A stretch of DNA of 64,000 nt from CAVRXQ01 sp963838845 (GCA_963838845.1 CAWISR010000003.1:310001-374000); one strand, 5' to 3'; positions 8,049 through 17,208 are shown, counted from the first letter of the stretch. Made by a program: numbers and translations. Notes: generated by a model from the sequence alone, not told the origin.

Positions 8049-9512
8049 GTGATCGTTCGAAACGAGCGACTCGCGCCCGACCTGCCGCTCGTGATCCAGG
8101 GCGGGATGGGAGTCTCGGTATCGGGTTGGCCGCTCGCCCGCGCGGTAGCGCGTCTCGGCCAGCTCGGTGTCGTGTCGGGTACCGCCTTGGAGACGGTCCA
8201 CGCGCGACGGCTCGGCGATGGCGACCCGGGCGGCCACTTACGGCGGGCCTACGCCTCCTTCCCCGAACCCTCGCTGGTGAGGCGGGTGCTTGACCGTTGG
8301 TTCGTCGCAGGTGGACGCCCACCCGGCGAGCCGTACCGGACTGTCCCCATGTTCCGTCTCGAGTCTCCACGGGCGCTCCGCGAACTGACTGTCCTCGCCA
8401 ACTTCGCCGAGGTGCAACTTGCCAAGTCGGGGCACAACGGTCCGATCGGCATCAACTACCTGGAAAAGGTCCAGATGCCGACGCCCGACGCCATCTACGG
8501 CGCCCTGCTCGCGGGCGTCGACTACGTATTCATGGGAGCGGGGATTCCTTCGGACGTCCCCCGCCTCCTCAACGATCTGGCCCGCGGCGAGCCGGTCGCC
8601 TACCGCGTCGCGGTGACGGGCGCGGGACCCGAGGACGCTTACGCCGTGCGCTTTGACCCCGCGCAGTTCGTCGGTCACCCCGCCCGACTCGTCCGACCGC
8701 GCTTCGTCGCCATCGTGTCGTCCAACACGCTGGCCTCGTTCCTCGCAAAGAACCCCGTGACGCGCCCCGATGGCTTCGTCGTCGAATACCACTGTGCCGG
8801 TGGCCACAACGCGCCGCCGCGCGGCCCCGCCGTTTTCGACGAGCGCGGCCAGCCCGTCTACGGCCCGCGCGACGATGTCGATCTCGACCAGATCGCCGCG
8901 CTCGGATTGCCGTTCTGGATTGCCGGGGGCGTTGCCTCTCCCGCGAACCTCGTCGAGGCGCGCGCCGCTGGAGCCGCTGGAATTCAAGTCGGCACGGCGT
9001 TCGCCCTTTGTGCGGAGTCCAGCCTGGCCCCCGAGCTGAAGGCTCGGCTTGTCGCCGCGGCGCGCGCGGGAACGGCTCTAGTCCTGACTGACCCTCGTGC
9101 CTCGCCGAGCGGTTATCCGTTCAAGGTCGTCCAGCTCGACGGCACGCTCTCGGAGTCTGCCGTCTACACGGGGCGCGAGCGGCGATGCGACGTCGGATTG
9201 CTGCGCGCGCCCTACAAACGTGCCGACGGCGGCATCGGCTACCGCTGCCCGAGCGAGCCAGTCGGCGCCTACGTGCGAAAGGGCGGCAGTCGCGACGACA
9301 CCGTCGGGCGGAAGTGTCTCTGCAGCGCGCTCTTGGCGACCATCGGCCTGGCGCAGCTGCGCGATTCGGGATCCGAACCGCCGATCGTGACAAGCGGCGA
9401 TGACCTCGCTCGTCTGGTCGGCGTTTTGGGCACGAAGAATAGTTGGACGGCCGCCGACGTCGTCGCGTACCTGCTCGCCGACGCGAGAGACCCGGCGGTG
9501 CCCATGCTCTGA
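8049..9512 (+). CDS. Nitronate monooxygenase/PfaD-type FMN protein
   Basis: 487 aa from GTG 8049; TTG 8040 adds three residues. A TIM-barrel flavoprotein of the 2-nitropropane dioxygenase superfamily: QGGMGVSVSGWPLARAVA near the N-terminus, EYHCAGGHN with the family's His-Asn pocket near residue 250, and FMN-phosphate loops GGVASPANL and IQVGTAFA. It is longer than ordinary nitronate monooxygenases (about 330-380 aa). A C-terminal region with several Cys (RRCDVG, YRCPSE, RKCLCSALL) resembles the PfaD/enoyl-reductase side of the family. No polyketide or PUFA synthase genes are nearby, so the substrate cannot be named. Confidence 0.75.
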   Translation: MIVRNERLAPDLPLVIQGGMGVSVSGWPLARAVARLGQLGVVSGTALETVHARRLGDGDPGGHLRRAYASFPEPSLVRRVLDRWFVAGGRPPGEPYRTVPMFRLESPRALRELTVLANFAEVQLAKSGHNGPIGINYLEKVQMPTPDAIYGALLAGVDYVFMGAGIPSDVPRLLNDLARGEPVAYRVAVTGAGPEDAYAVRFDPAQFVGHPARLVRPRFVAIVSSNTLASFLAKNPVTRPDGFVVEYHCAGGHNAPPRGPAVFDERGQPVYGPRDDVDLDQIAALGLPFWIAGGVASPANLVEARAAGAAGIQVGTAFALCAESSLAPELKARLVAAARAGTALVLTDPRASPSGYPFKVVQLDGTLSESAVYTGRERRCDVGLLRAPYKRADGGIGYRCPSEPVGAYVRKGGSRDDTVGRKCLCSALLATIGLAQLRDSGSEPPIVTSGDDLARLVGVLGTKNSWTAADVVAYLLADARDPAVPML

Positions 9513-10045
9513 GCGAGGTTCGCGCCGGTCGCCGTGGTCGGCAACCCCACGTGTCGAGTGGCGAGACGCCGGCGAATTAGGCAGCTGGCATGGGGAGCGG
9601 CACGGGGATTGCGACCTGCCCGAACGGTTGCGCGCCAGAACGACAGCCGGGCCGGACGTCAGAGGCGTGATGACCGAGCACCGAGTCGGCAGGCGTCTGT
9701 ACGGGTGGCCCCGAACGCGCGCCATAGCGTGCGCCAAGGACTCGCCCGAAAGTGCCGTTGATGGGCACTCGCGAACGGGCGGGTGGGCTCCCTGCGTGTA
9801 ACCGAGCTAGCGACACACTTAGCCGGCGATCGGAGACAGCCTGATTAGCGGCTGTCGATGCGCGTTAGGGAATTCTCTCAAGGACGAAGCGTAAACGGAT
9901 GACTATTGCGCGGTGCCGTTGCACCGTAACGCTGCCCAATACAACTCGTCGACTAAGCGATCCCTCCGGTACAGATCGGCCACTACCAGAGGTCGTCAAG
10001 TAGCCTTCGCGGTCCAACGCCTCACCGGAGCCCTAGAAGATCCAA
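9513..10045. other. Intergenic, no gene recognised
   Basis: 533 bases with no convincing coding frame, RNA gene or repeat. The first half is still GC-rich; from about 9830 it becomes more mixed in composition. The promoter of the following secreted-protein gene should lie in the last 150 bases, but no clear -10/-35 pair stands out. Confidence 0.5.
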
Positions 10046-10999
10046 ATGAAGAAGTCCGGAATACTGCTGGGATTGATCGTGTGTGTGTTGGGCTTGGCCG
10101 TACCCGCGGGGTCATCAGTCAATCTCAAGTCTGATCTGCTGACTCTCTCCCAGCTTCCGAAGGGCTGGGTGACAGCCTCAGCTTCGAGCGCTGAGTTACC
10201 GGGCTGCAAAGCGACCGCACTTCCGGCGAAGCCGACGACGCAGGCGAACGCCACGTTCAACTACCGAGCCCTGAAAGGGTTTCCCCAACTCGTCGAGGTG
10301 CTGGCGGCCTATACGAACGTCCATAAGGGGTTCAACTCGCTCACGTCTGGACTGAACGGTTGCAAGAATGTCACCGGGAACAAGAACGGAAAGTCATTCA
10401 CCACCACGGTTTCAAAGATGACTTTCAGCAGCTACGGGGACCAATCCGCCGCCTTTCACGCCAGCATCAAGACCCCGGGCTTTCTTGTTGCCATCGACAT
10501 CTTGGTCGTGCGCAAGGGGAAGGTGTTGCTCGAACTTCAAGAGGGCAATAACAACTCCAGCGTTAGCCCGAGTGCATTCCACGGCTTCGCAACGGCCGCG
10601 GTTCGCAGGCTGACATCAACCACGACGGTCTCGTCGACAAAGGCGTCCCAGCAGTTCCTGGCGACCGCCACGGCCTCTAAGGCCGCGTACCTCACGTGGA
10701 GGGCCGCGATCAAAGGCAAGACTACGGTCAGCCAGGTAATCGGTCCTTGTGACACCTACGCGGCCGCGTTGACGAACTTCGACAACGCGATATTGCGCAT
10801 CGCCGTCACTGGCAAGACGGAAACCGACATTCAGACCTTGGTCGCCGATGACCGCGTCGTCATCAAGGATCTGGAAGCTGTGAAAACAGAAACCGCGGCC
10901 GAAATCAGGAAGAATGCCGCTCAACTCATAGCCACTGGCGAGACGGCGATAAGCGCCGGCGACGTTGTTCGGAGCGACCTCGGTTTGCCGCCGAGTTGA
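10046..10999 (+). CDS. Secreted protein, PknH-sensor-like N-terminal region
   Basis: 317 aa. A clear signal peptide: MKKSG, a hydrophobic core LLGLIVCVLGLAV, then a small-residue cleavage region. Residues about 25-190 have the strand pattern and paired Cys (GCK, GCKN) of the extracellular sensor-like domains found in mycobacterial PknH and related lipoproteins. The second part (about 205-315) is helical and Ala/Thr-rich with one Cys (GPCDTYAAAL). Exported, with no lipobox. Composition looks less GC-rich than its neighbours. It is the last gene before the repeated tRNA half. Function unknown. Confidence 0.6.
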   Translation: MKKSGILLGLIVCVLGLAVPAGSSVNLKSDLLTLSQLPKGWVTASASSAELPGCKATALPAKPTTQANATFNYRALKGFPQLVEVLAAYTNVHKGFNSLTSGLNGCKNVTGNKNGKSFTTTVSKMTFSSYGDQSAAFHASIKTPGFLVAIDILVVRKGKVLLELQEGNNNSSVSPSAFHGFATAAVRRLTSTTTVSSTKASQQFLATATASKAAYLTWRAAIKGKTTVSQVIGPCDTYAAALTNFDNAILRIAVTGKTETDIQTLVADDRVVIKDLEAVKTETAAEIRKNAAQLIATGETAISAGDVVRSDLGLPPS

Positions 11000-11240
11000 G
11001 TTTGGCGAGCCCGACGCGATCAGGCAGCCAACGAAGTTGGTCGGGACACGGCAGGCAGTCCGCCCACTGTCACACGCGAAGTGCCATAACTGGTCGATCT
11101 GATCGACACCTCCGGCACGTTCTCGGACGCCGACAGTCACGGATAATCGGCCTTCTGCAGTGCAAACCACGCTTCGTCCGAAACGTACCCTGAGCTGCAG
11201 AAACTCAACGTCCTCCCACGAGGTCCCACGAGTTGTGGCA

Positions 11241-11285
11241 GCCTGTCGAGCCGGAGGTCGCGGGTTCAAATCCCGTCAGGTCCGC
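11241..11285 (+). repeat. 45-bp direct repeat, copy 2: orphan 3' half of tRNA-Asp
   Basis: Repeats tRNA-Asp positions 3292-3336 with one change (A to G in the anticodon loop, next to GUC). It runs through the T arm and acceptor strand and then breaks after the first base of CCA (CAA instead of CCA). No 5' half precedes it, so it cannot fold into a tRNA. Best read as an attachment-site copy, or as the remnant of a second tRNA-Asp gene. It lies 80 bases before tRNA-Phe. Confidence 0.8.
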
Positions 11286-11364
11286 AAACCGGCCTCAATC
11301 GTGGCTCTGAGCGGCAGGTCGTTCGGATCTCGGAGAGGCTGGCGGAGCCGACAATCGTCGGAGA

Positions 11365-11437
11365 GGTCGGGTAGCTCAGTTGGCAGAGCGCGCGCCTGAA
11401 AAGCGCGAGGTCACCGGATCGACGCCGGTCCCGACCA
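11365..11437 (+). tRNA. tRNA-Phe (GAA)
   Basis: 73 nt, CCA not encoded. Acceptor arms GGTCGGG and CCCGACC pair fully, with discriminator A. The anticodon loop CTGAAAA gives GAA, closed by GCGCGC/GCGCG-type pairs. The D arm GCTCAGTTGGCAGAGC is standard. The T loop reads ATCGACG instead of the usual TTCRANN, so the first T-loop position is A. This is unusual, but the rest is sound. Confidence 0.92.
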
Positions 11438-11693
11438 CGCAAGAAACTGTCATTTATGAGAGCGCGGGTTTGGGTTCTCGGCCCTTTTTGATGACGCCCA
11501 CCGGCCCTCACGACATCTCCGACTGCAGTACCTCGGCGACCGGTCGGCGAGCACCGATCTGTGCCGGGATGGCGGTGAGCACGACGACGACGACCCTGAG
11601 CGCCACAGCCAGGACCGCAACGAGCGACGCAACCGACGGCCTTTGTCGGCGCGGGATAAGGCTGTCGCTTCCTCCAATGCTCGACGCGGTGCG

Positions 11694-12695
11694 GTGAGGA
11701 AGCCTCTCCCAGCCGCCGTAGCGGTCGCAATCGTCGTTCTGTTCGCGCTGGCGGCGGGCGCCGCGACCTCTCACGCGCCGCGACCGCGGGCGACGCCGTC
11801 ACTGCAGATCTTGGAAGAGCCCCAGGCCGGGATGACACGGATCGATGACCTGTTGAGCTCCGCCAAAACCAGCGTCGACCTTGAGATCTACGAACTCTCG
11901 GACCCGGCGATTGAGACGATCCTCGCCAACGACGCCCACCGCGACGTCGATGTCCGCGTGATCCTCAACGAGCACTACACCGAGTCAGACAACGCCCCCG
12001 CCTTTTCGTACCTGACACGTCACGGAGTGCATGTGCACTGGGCTGCGTCTAGGTTCGACATCACTCACGAGAAGGCTGCGGTGATCGACAACCGAATCGC
12101 GCTCGTAATGACGATGAACTTCACTCCCGAGTACTACTCGACCACCCGTGACGTCGTCGTGATCGATTCGCAACCGTCCGACGTGCTCGCGATCGCACGA
12201 ACTTTCGACGGCGACTGGAGCGGCGGCGGATACGCGTTCATTCCGAGCGGAGACCTTCTGTGGAGTCCCGGAGCGGAGGCCACGCTCGTCAACCTCATCG
12301 CGTCCGCACGTCACTCGATTTACATCGAGAACGAGGAGATGGATGAGCCATACATCGAAACGGCGCTCGAGTCGGCGGCTCGACGTGCCGTGAAGGTCGT
12401 CGTCGTGATGACACAGGACTCCTTGTGGGACGCGGCGTTCAACGAACTGCGCCGGGCGGGGGTGGACATCCGCCTCTATCCGTATTCATCGAGCGCCCTC
12501 TACATTCATGCGAAGGTCGTCGACGTCGATCCGGGTTATGCCGACGAGCGGGTGTTCGTTGGCTCGGAGAACTTCTCGGTCGCATCGCTCCTTTACAACC
12601 GCGAACTCGGGATCATCACGTCGAACCGATCCGTCGTCTCGACCTTGGCGACCATGGTCGAGAGGGACGCCGCCGGCGCAACCGAGTCGGGGTGA
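11694..12695 (+). CDS. Secreted phospholipase D-like protein
   Basis: 333 aa from GTG 11694, chosen because a signal peptide follows directly (hydrophobic AAVAVAIVVLFALAAGAA, then Ser-His-Ala). Two PLD half-domains each carry an HxKxxxxD motif: HEKAAVID and HAKVVDVD, followed by a Ser/Asn-rich strand (MTMNFTPEYY; SENFSV). Both catalytic His and Lys are present, so it should form the two-lobed active site used to hydrolyse or transfer phosphodiesters. Substrate, whether lipid, DNA or wall polymer, is unknown. Outside the membrane. Transcribed alone after tRNA-Phe. Confidence 0.85.
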   Translation: MRKPLPAAVAVAIVVLFALAAGAATSHAPRPRATPSLQILEEPQAGMTRIDDLLSSAKTSVDLEIYELSDPAIETILANDAHRDVDVRVILNEHYTESDNAPAFSYLTRHGVHVHWAASRFDITHEKAAVIDNRIALVMTMNFTPEYYSTTRDVVVIDSQPSDVLAIARTFDGDWSGGGYAFIPSGDLLWSPGAEATLVNLIASARHSIYIENEEMDEPYIETALESAARRAVKVVVVMTQDSLWDAAFNELRRAGVDIRLYPYSSSALYIHAKVVDVDPGYADERVFVGSENFSVASLLYNRELGIITSNRSVVSTLATMVERDAAGATESG

Positions 12696-12707
12696 GCGAG
12701 AAGGTAC

Positions 12708-12725
12708 AAGGCCTTCGTGCCTTTT
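12708..12725 (+). terminator. Weak terminator-like hairpin after the PLD gene
   Basis: AAGGC (12708-12712) pairs with GCCTT (12719-12723) around a CTTCGT loop and leads into a short T stretch. Position 12 bases after the PLD stop fits an intrinsic terminator, but the stem is only five base pairs. Confidence 0.35.
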
Positions 12726-12748
12726 CGTGCGGCGCGGTTGTTGTTGTT

Positions 12749-13033
12749 TTACCCAGCGACAGGTCGATAGCCGGCGTTGCTCAGCATCCGTCGGAGGTCG
12801 ACGACTTCTTGCGTGTCGACGTCCTTACCCCGCGGCCGTTCGAAAGTCTCGGTCTCGGCTCCGAGCGTGACGACGATTTTGCCGTCATGGCGCTCCTTCA
12901 CCGTCCCGACGGCTTCGAGCAGTGAGAGGACGGGCCGCCACTCGATGTTGTGGCTGAGCGGATGCTGAAAGATCTTCTCCACGGTGTCACGGTGCCGGTT
13001 TGAAAGATGCATGGGCCCGCTCGCCGATGCCAT
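12749..13033 (-). CDS. Conserved small protein, possibly HicA-like fold
   Basis: 94 aa from ATG 13033, fixed by a perfect AAGGAGG seven bases upstream on the minus strand; a longer frame exists but ignores that signal. The segment HLSNRHRDTVEKIFQHP opens a pattern of short actinobacterial proteins that includes VLSLLEAVGTV, a basic strand with KIVVTLG and a terminal VVDLRRMLSNAGY helix. The alternation of helix and strands with a His near the N-terminus recalls HicA-type dsRNA-binding toxins, but no antitoxin gene is adjacent, so a toxin role is not supported. Cytoplasmic. Confidence 0.6.
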   Translation of the reverse strand: MASASGPMHLSNRHRDTVEKIFQHPLSHNIEWRPVLSLLEAVGTVKERHDGKIVVTLGAETETFERPRGKDVDTQEVVDLRRMLSNAGYRPVAG

Positions 13034-13155
13034 TGCCGCGCCTCCTTCGGTGATCAGACAACCTAATCGGCCAGGTGAGGAGTTCTCCCGGACCCCCACC
13101 GGCAAATGTGAGCGCCGCCACCCTGGTGACCGGGATGGATCGGAGCCCCGCTCTC

Positions 13156-14595
13156 CTACCTCGCGCTTGCAGCGACGGGGTGCTCAATCGCGACCGGCAC
13201 CGTCGTCGGGTAGTCACCGGTGAGGCACGCGGAACACAGCTCGTCGCCCGGCACTCCGATGGCCGAGAACATCCCTTCGAGGGAAAGATAGGCAACGGAA
13301 TCGGCGCCGAGGTGACGGGCGATGTCTTCTGATTCGAGCATCGCGGCGAGCAACTCCTCCCGTCTCGGCGTGTCGATGCCGTAGAAGCACGGCCACCGAA
13401 ACGGCGGGGACGAGATACGCAGGTGCACCTCGCTCGCGCCAGCGGAACGCAGCATCGTCACGATCTGTCGCGTCGTCGTGCCGCGCACGATCGAATCATC
13501 TATGACCACGAGCCGCTTGCCAACGACGCTCTCGCGCAGCGGATTGAGCTTGCGCCGCACCGCGTCCTCACGGGCAGCCGCCGTCGGCGTGATGAAGGTT
13601 CGGCCGATATAGCGGTTCTTCACGAGTCCGTGACCGAAAGGAATTCCGCTTCGCCGCGCGAACCCCTCGGCTGCCGGCACGCCGGAATCGGGAACACCGA
13701 TCACCACATCGACGTCAGCCGGGGCTTCGACAAACAGCTGTTCGCCCATCCTCCGGCGCGCGGCGTGAACCTCTTTGCCCTGCAGGACGGCATCGGGACG
13801 CGCGAAGTAGACGAACTCGAAGACGCAAAGGCGCGGTTCGATGCGGAGCCCGTCGAACGGTCGGAGCGAGCGCACGCCCGTCTCATCGACGACGATGAGC
13901 TCGCCGGGCTCGATCTCGCGCTCGTAGATCGCTCCTACCGTCGCGAGACCTGGGCTCTCCGAGGAGACGACCCAACCCGCCGTCGCACCGGAATCGTCGA
14001 TGAGCCGGCCAAGGCAAAGCGGCCGAAATCCGTTCGGGTCGCGCGCCGCATAGAGGTGCGAAATGTCGAGGCAGCTGATCGAGAAGGCGCCCGCGAGGCG
14101 CGGGAGCACCCGCATCAGCGCATCCTCGAGACGGCCGGGTTCGTCGAAGAGGTCGTCCGGCGGGAACTCTTGCGCGATCAGCTCGCCCATTAGATCGCTA
14201 TCCGAAGGCGCGAGGCCGGGGATCATGCCCGCCTTTTCCTCGAGTTCGGCGACGTTCGTCAGGTTCCCGTTGTGCCCGATTGCAAAGCCAGCCGCGCCAA
14301 TGGAGCGAAAAATCGGCTGGGCGTTGCGCCAGTCGCTCTTGCCCATCGTCGAATAGCGGACGTGACCGAGGCCGATCGAGCCCTGCAGCGAGGCCAGGGC
14401 ACGAGGCGAGAACACCGAGGCCACGAGCCCCATGTCCTTCACGACCGTGAGGGTTTCGCCGTCGCTCACCGCCATGCCGGCGGACTCTTGGCCCCGGTGT
14501 TGCAGCGAGAACAGCCCGTCGTAGACGAGCGGGGCCACTTGGCGTCCCGGCGCGAAGACACCGAAGACGCCACAGGCTTCCCGCATTGGCGCCAT
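13156..14595 (-). CDS. purF: Amidophosphoribosyltransferase (PurF)
   Basis: 479 aa from ATG 14595. First committed step of purine synthesis: PRPP plus glutamine to phosphoribosylamine. The N-terminal nucleophile Cys follows a short propeptide (MAPMREAC), with HRGQESAGM and GHNGNLTN in the glutaminase domain. The PRPP loop is VVIDDSIVRGTT. Four Cys at the family's iron-sulfur positions are visible (LCVFEF, WPCFYG and the pair in ELCSAC), so this is the Fe-S, Bacillus-type enzyme. It is divergent from the PHP gene, with 57 bases between their start codons. Confidence 0.95.
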   Translation of the reverse strand: MAPMREACGVFGVFAPGRQVAPLVYDGLFSLQHRGQESAGMAVSDGETLTVVKDMGLVASVFSPRALASLQGSIGLGHVRYSTMGKSDWRNAQPIFRSIGAAGFAIGHNGNLTNVAELEEKAGMIPGLAPSDSDLMGELIAQEFPPDDLFDEPGRLEDALMRVLPRLAGAFSISCLDISHLYAARDPNGFRPLCLGRLIDDSGATAGWVVSSESPGLATVGAIYEREIEPGELIVVDETGVRSLRPFDGLRIEPRLCVFEFVYFARPDAVLQGKEVHAARRRMGEQLFVEAPADVDVVIGVPDSGVPAAEGFARRSGIPFGHGLVKNRYIGRTFITPTAAAREDAVRRKLNPLRESVVGKRLVVIDDSIVRGTTTRQIVTMLRSAGASEVHLRISSPPFRWPCFYGIDTPRREELLAAMLESEDIARHLGADSVAYLSLEGMFSAIGVPGDELCSACLTGDYPTTVPVAIEHPVAASAR

Positions 14596-14652
14596 TCTGT
14601 CATCCGGTCGTTGCGCCCGGTCGGAGGAAGCAACGATCGGTAGCGTGCCGTC

Positions 14653-15491
14653 GTGATCGATCTGCATACCCACTCGACCTGCTCGGACGGAAGCGAACCG
14701 CCAGAGCGCGTCGTTGACCTGGCGGTCGAGGCGGGTTGTGAGGCGATCGCGCTCACCGACCACGACGGCTGCTTTGGCCTCGCCGCAGCGAGGACACGAG
14801 CCGACGGTGTCGGTATCCGTTTCATTCCCGGGTGTGAGGTCTCGTGCACCATCGACAAGCATTCGTTACACCTGCTGTGTTATTTCGTCGACGATCACTC
14901 GCTGACGTTCGCCGAGCTCCTCCGTGACGTTCGGGACGACCGCGACGCGCGCGCAACCGCGCGCTCGCGGAGCGACTCGGGAAGCTCGGTTTGCCGGTCT
15001 CGCTCGATGACGCGATCGCGGAAGCCAAGGGTCGGGTGGTCGGCCGTCCGCACTTCGCGGCGGCCCTCGTTCGTCTCCAAAGGGCGCCGACGATCGAGGA
15101 GGCCTTCGAGCGCTGGCTCGGCGACGGCCGCCCCGCCTACATCCCCCGCAGACCGCTGCCGCCAAAGCGTGTGATCGAAGCCGCACATGAAGACGGCGGC
15201 GTGGTCGCTGTCGCGCACCCGCTTTCGGCGGCATCAACGACCGCGCAACTCGGCACGCTCATCGGAGAGCTCGCGTCGATGGGTCTCGACGGCGTCGAGG
15301 CGCACTATCCGAGCTACGACCCGTGGACCCGGGACCAGCTCGCTCGGATTGCCCGCTCGGAGCACCTCGTGGCGACCGGCGGCTCGGACTTCCATGGCTC
15401 GTTTCGCCCGGGAGTCCGCGTCGGCACCGGACGAGGCGACCTCAACGTTTCCGATGTCGCTCTCGAGGAACTCGAAGCGCGTCGACGGTGA
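14653..15491 (+). pseudogene. PHP-domain phosphoesterase, interrupted by one frameshift
   Basis: The first frame (from GTG 14653) has the metal motifs DLHTHSTCSDGS, LTDHDGCFGL and GCEVSC. A second frame continues the same domain with RPHFAAAL, VAHPLSA and GGSDFHGSF to 15491. They join at the CG-repeat 14946-14954: removing two bases would restore a single protein of about 278 aa reading RDARNRALAERLGKLGLPV. Intact, it would be a metal-dependent 3',5'-nucleoside bisphosphate or nucleotide phosphatase of the YciV/TrpH type. As given, the protein would end near 15174 without half of its metal ligands. A dinucleotide miscount in the assembly is a serious alternative. Confidence 0.8.
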
Positions 15492-15534
15492 GCGACCGGA
15501 TTGCTTGAGATCCGCTGGAGCCCGACACCTCGGG

Positions 15535-17208
15535 TTATGACGTCGACGCGATCGAGACGGCGCGGCCAAGCCCGAGAGGATTAGGAAGGACCTGCGACAG
15601 ACGAGCGGACCCGAACGCCCGGACGGCCCCGTCCCGCCCGATCAACCAGTAACCGGCTCCATCAGGTGTTCCCGCGATGCCGACGACTTCGCCGTGGATC
15701 AGGATCCCGCCAGTTGGCGCCTCTCCCCAGGCGGCGCCGAACGGGAACACCCGACCGCTCGCCGACAAGACCCAGTAACCAGGACCGTCCGCGGACGAGG
15801 CGATCGCCGTGAAACGGTGGCCTGGGAAGTCGGGGGATCCGAAGATCGGCGCGTCCCCGTACGCGTCGACGCTGCCGTCGGACCACAACATCCAGTATCC
15901 GACCCCGCCAGGAGCCGCCGCGATGCCGACTGCCTTCACGGACTTCAGCAGGCGCCCTTGGCGGATTTCGGGCCGATAGTGATGGGCGTGCCCGAAGGCG
16001 AACACTTGACCTTCCGATGTCAGCACCCAGTAGCCGGCTCCAATCGGATCGGCGGCGAGCGCGACGGGCCGGTCGGCGCGTGGTAGCCGCGGGAGCGAAC
16101 CGAGCGACGGCAGTCCGCCGCTGCCACGTACGCGGCCGGTTCGCGTCAGCGCCCAGAATCCTTTCGGACCGGGAGCGATCGCCACGACGCCGCCTTGCGG
16201 GGATCGGATGCGAAGCATGGGATCACTTGACGCGGGGCTACCGATGGGCACGGCGCCATCCGCGATCGCAATCGCATACTCCTGCGGAATCGGCTCGATC
16301 GTGATCGGCAGGGTCGCCGACCCCGTCACCCCCAACGCATCGGTGACTTGGAGCTCGAGCATCGAGGTACCCGGGGTGCCCGGCCGACCCGAAAGGACAC
16401 CCGCCGAATTCACGACGAGCCCACCCGGGAGCCCGCCAGACGGCCCGACGGTCCAGCTGTACGGCGGCACACCCCCTTCGGCCGTGAGGGTATCGAAGTA
16501 CTTGTCGCCGACGGCACCGACGGGGAGGGACGACACGGTGATCACCGGCGGTGCCTCCACCGAGATGGTGAAGGTGGCCGAGGCGGTCACGCCGTACTTG
16601 TCCATCACTTGGACGGTCAGCGTCGCCGGTGCGCTCGATTGCGGTGTCCCGATGAACACCCCGTTCGATGCAAGCGTGACCCCGTCCGGGGGGGATCCGG
16701 CGATCACCGACCACGTATACGGGCCCACGCCGCCGGCGGCCGTGACCCGCGCCGAGTACGGGATGCCGTATCCCGCGTCGGGAAGCGACGTTGACGTAAT
16801 CCTCAGCGCGGAGACCACCTGGAGTGCTCCGGTGTACGTGCAGCCTGCCGAATTCGACGAGTCGGTGAACGTGACGGTCGCGTTTCCCGCCGGGAGTTCG
16901 GGCATCTGAAACACGACGCTCGTCCCGTTGTTCGACACGATCGTCGCCGGTGCCGTCGCACCGCTCGTGCTGCTCGTCACCGTGACCTTGCTCACGCAAG
17001 CGAGCGAACTCGAGGCGGTGGCACCGATGTCCGTGCCCGGCGCACCTTTGTTGGGCGAGAAGCTCAATGTGTTCGAGCTCGCCGAAGCGGCTCCCGCCGC
17101 CGCCAGCAGCGCGAGCACGAGGGTGAGGACAGCTGGGATGACCCCGACGAGACGAATGACACACCGCTTTTGCTCCCGCCGCGACAAGGGGAATTGGAAG
17201 GGGAGCAC
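15535..17208 (-). CDS. Secreted protein with two Ig-like domains and GYW/FG repeats
   Basis: 557 aa from GTG 17208. The signal peptide has a basic start and the core VGVIPAVLTLVLALLAAAG. An IPT/TIG-like domain (about 45-130) is followed by two putative Ig domains of the He_PIG type (about 135-310; each has GVGPYTW or GVPPYSW, then LASNGVFIGTP or VNSAGVLSGRP). The last 210 residues hold five units of about 45 aa, each with G-F/Y-W-x-L...G-x-V and, in most, F/YG-x-A (GYWVLTSEGQVFAFGHA is the best). Such repeats are common in Acidimicrobiia exoproteins and probably form a beta-propeller. Likely surface or wall associated. No enzyme motif is visible. Confidence 0.8.
   Translation of the reverse strand: MLPFQFPLSRREQKRCVIRLVGVIPAVLTLVLALLAAAGAASASSNTLSFSPNKGAPGTDIGATASSSLACVSKVTVTSSTSGATAPATIVSNNGTSVVFQMPELPAGNATVTFTDSSNSAGCTYTGALQVVSALRITSTSLPDAGYGIPYSARVTAAGGVGPYTWSVIAGSPPDGVTLASNGVFIGTPQSSAPATLTVQVMDKYGVTASATFTISVEAPPVITVSSLPVGAVGDKYFDTLTAEGGVPPYSWTVGPSGGLPGGLVVNSAGVLSGRPGTPGTSMLELQVTDALGVTGSATLPITIEPIPQEYAIAIADGAVPIGSPASSDPMLRIRSPQGGVVAIAPGPKGFWALTRTGRVRGSGGLPSLGSLPRLPRADRPVALAADPIGAGYWVLTSEGQVFAFGHAHHYRPEIRQGRLLKSVKAVGIAAAPGGVGYWMLWSDGSVDAYGDAPIFGSPDFPGHRFTAIASSADGPGYWVLSASGRVFPFGAAWGEAPTGGILIHGEVVGIAGTPDGAGYWLIGRDGAVRAFGSARLSQVLPNPLGLGRAVSIASTS

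Larger units (their letters stand above)
3339..11285. mobile_element. Possible tRNA-Asp-bounded genomic island, about 7.9 kb
   Basis: Defined only by the direct repeat at its two ends. Inside are seven genes. By eye, base composition looks less GC-rich around 3.4-5.5 kb and 9.8-11.0 kb than in the flanks. No integrase, excisionase or transposase is present, so if this was an integrated element it has lost its mobility genes. It contains heme A synthase, which would normally be a core gene. A plain duplication of the tRNA 3' end, or a decayed second tRNA-Asp gene, are real alternatives. Confidence 0.35.

Noticed and set aside
9400..9816. Long open frames on both strands after the flavoprotein gene
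   Set aside because: Arg/Ala/Pro-rich, no ribosome site, no family pattern, and they run across the end of the neighbouring gene. Typical chance frames at high GC.
12749..13033. Toxin-antitoxin module (HicA-like protein)
   Set aside because: No neighbouring HicB-type or other antitoxin gene. The protein is better described as a conserved small protein.
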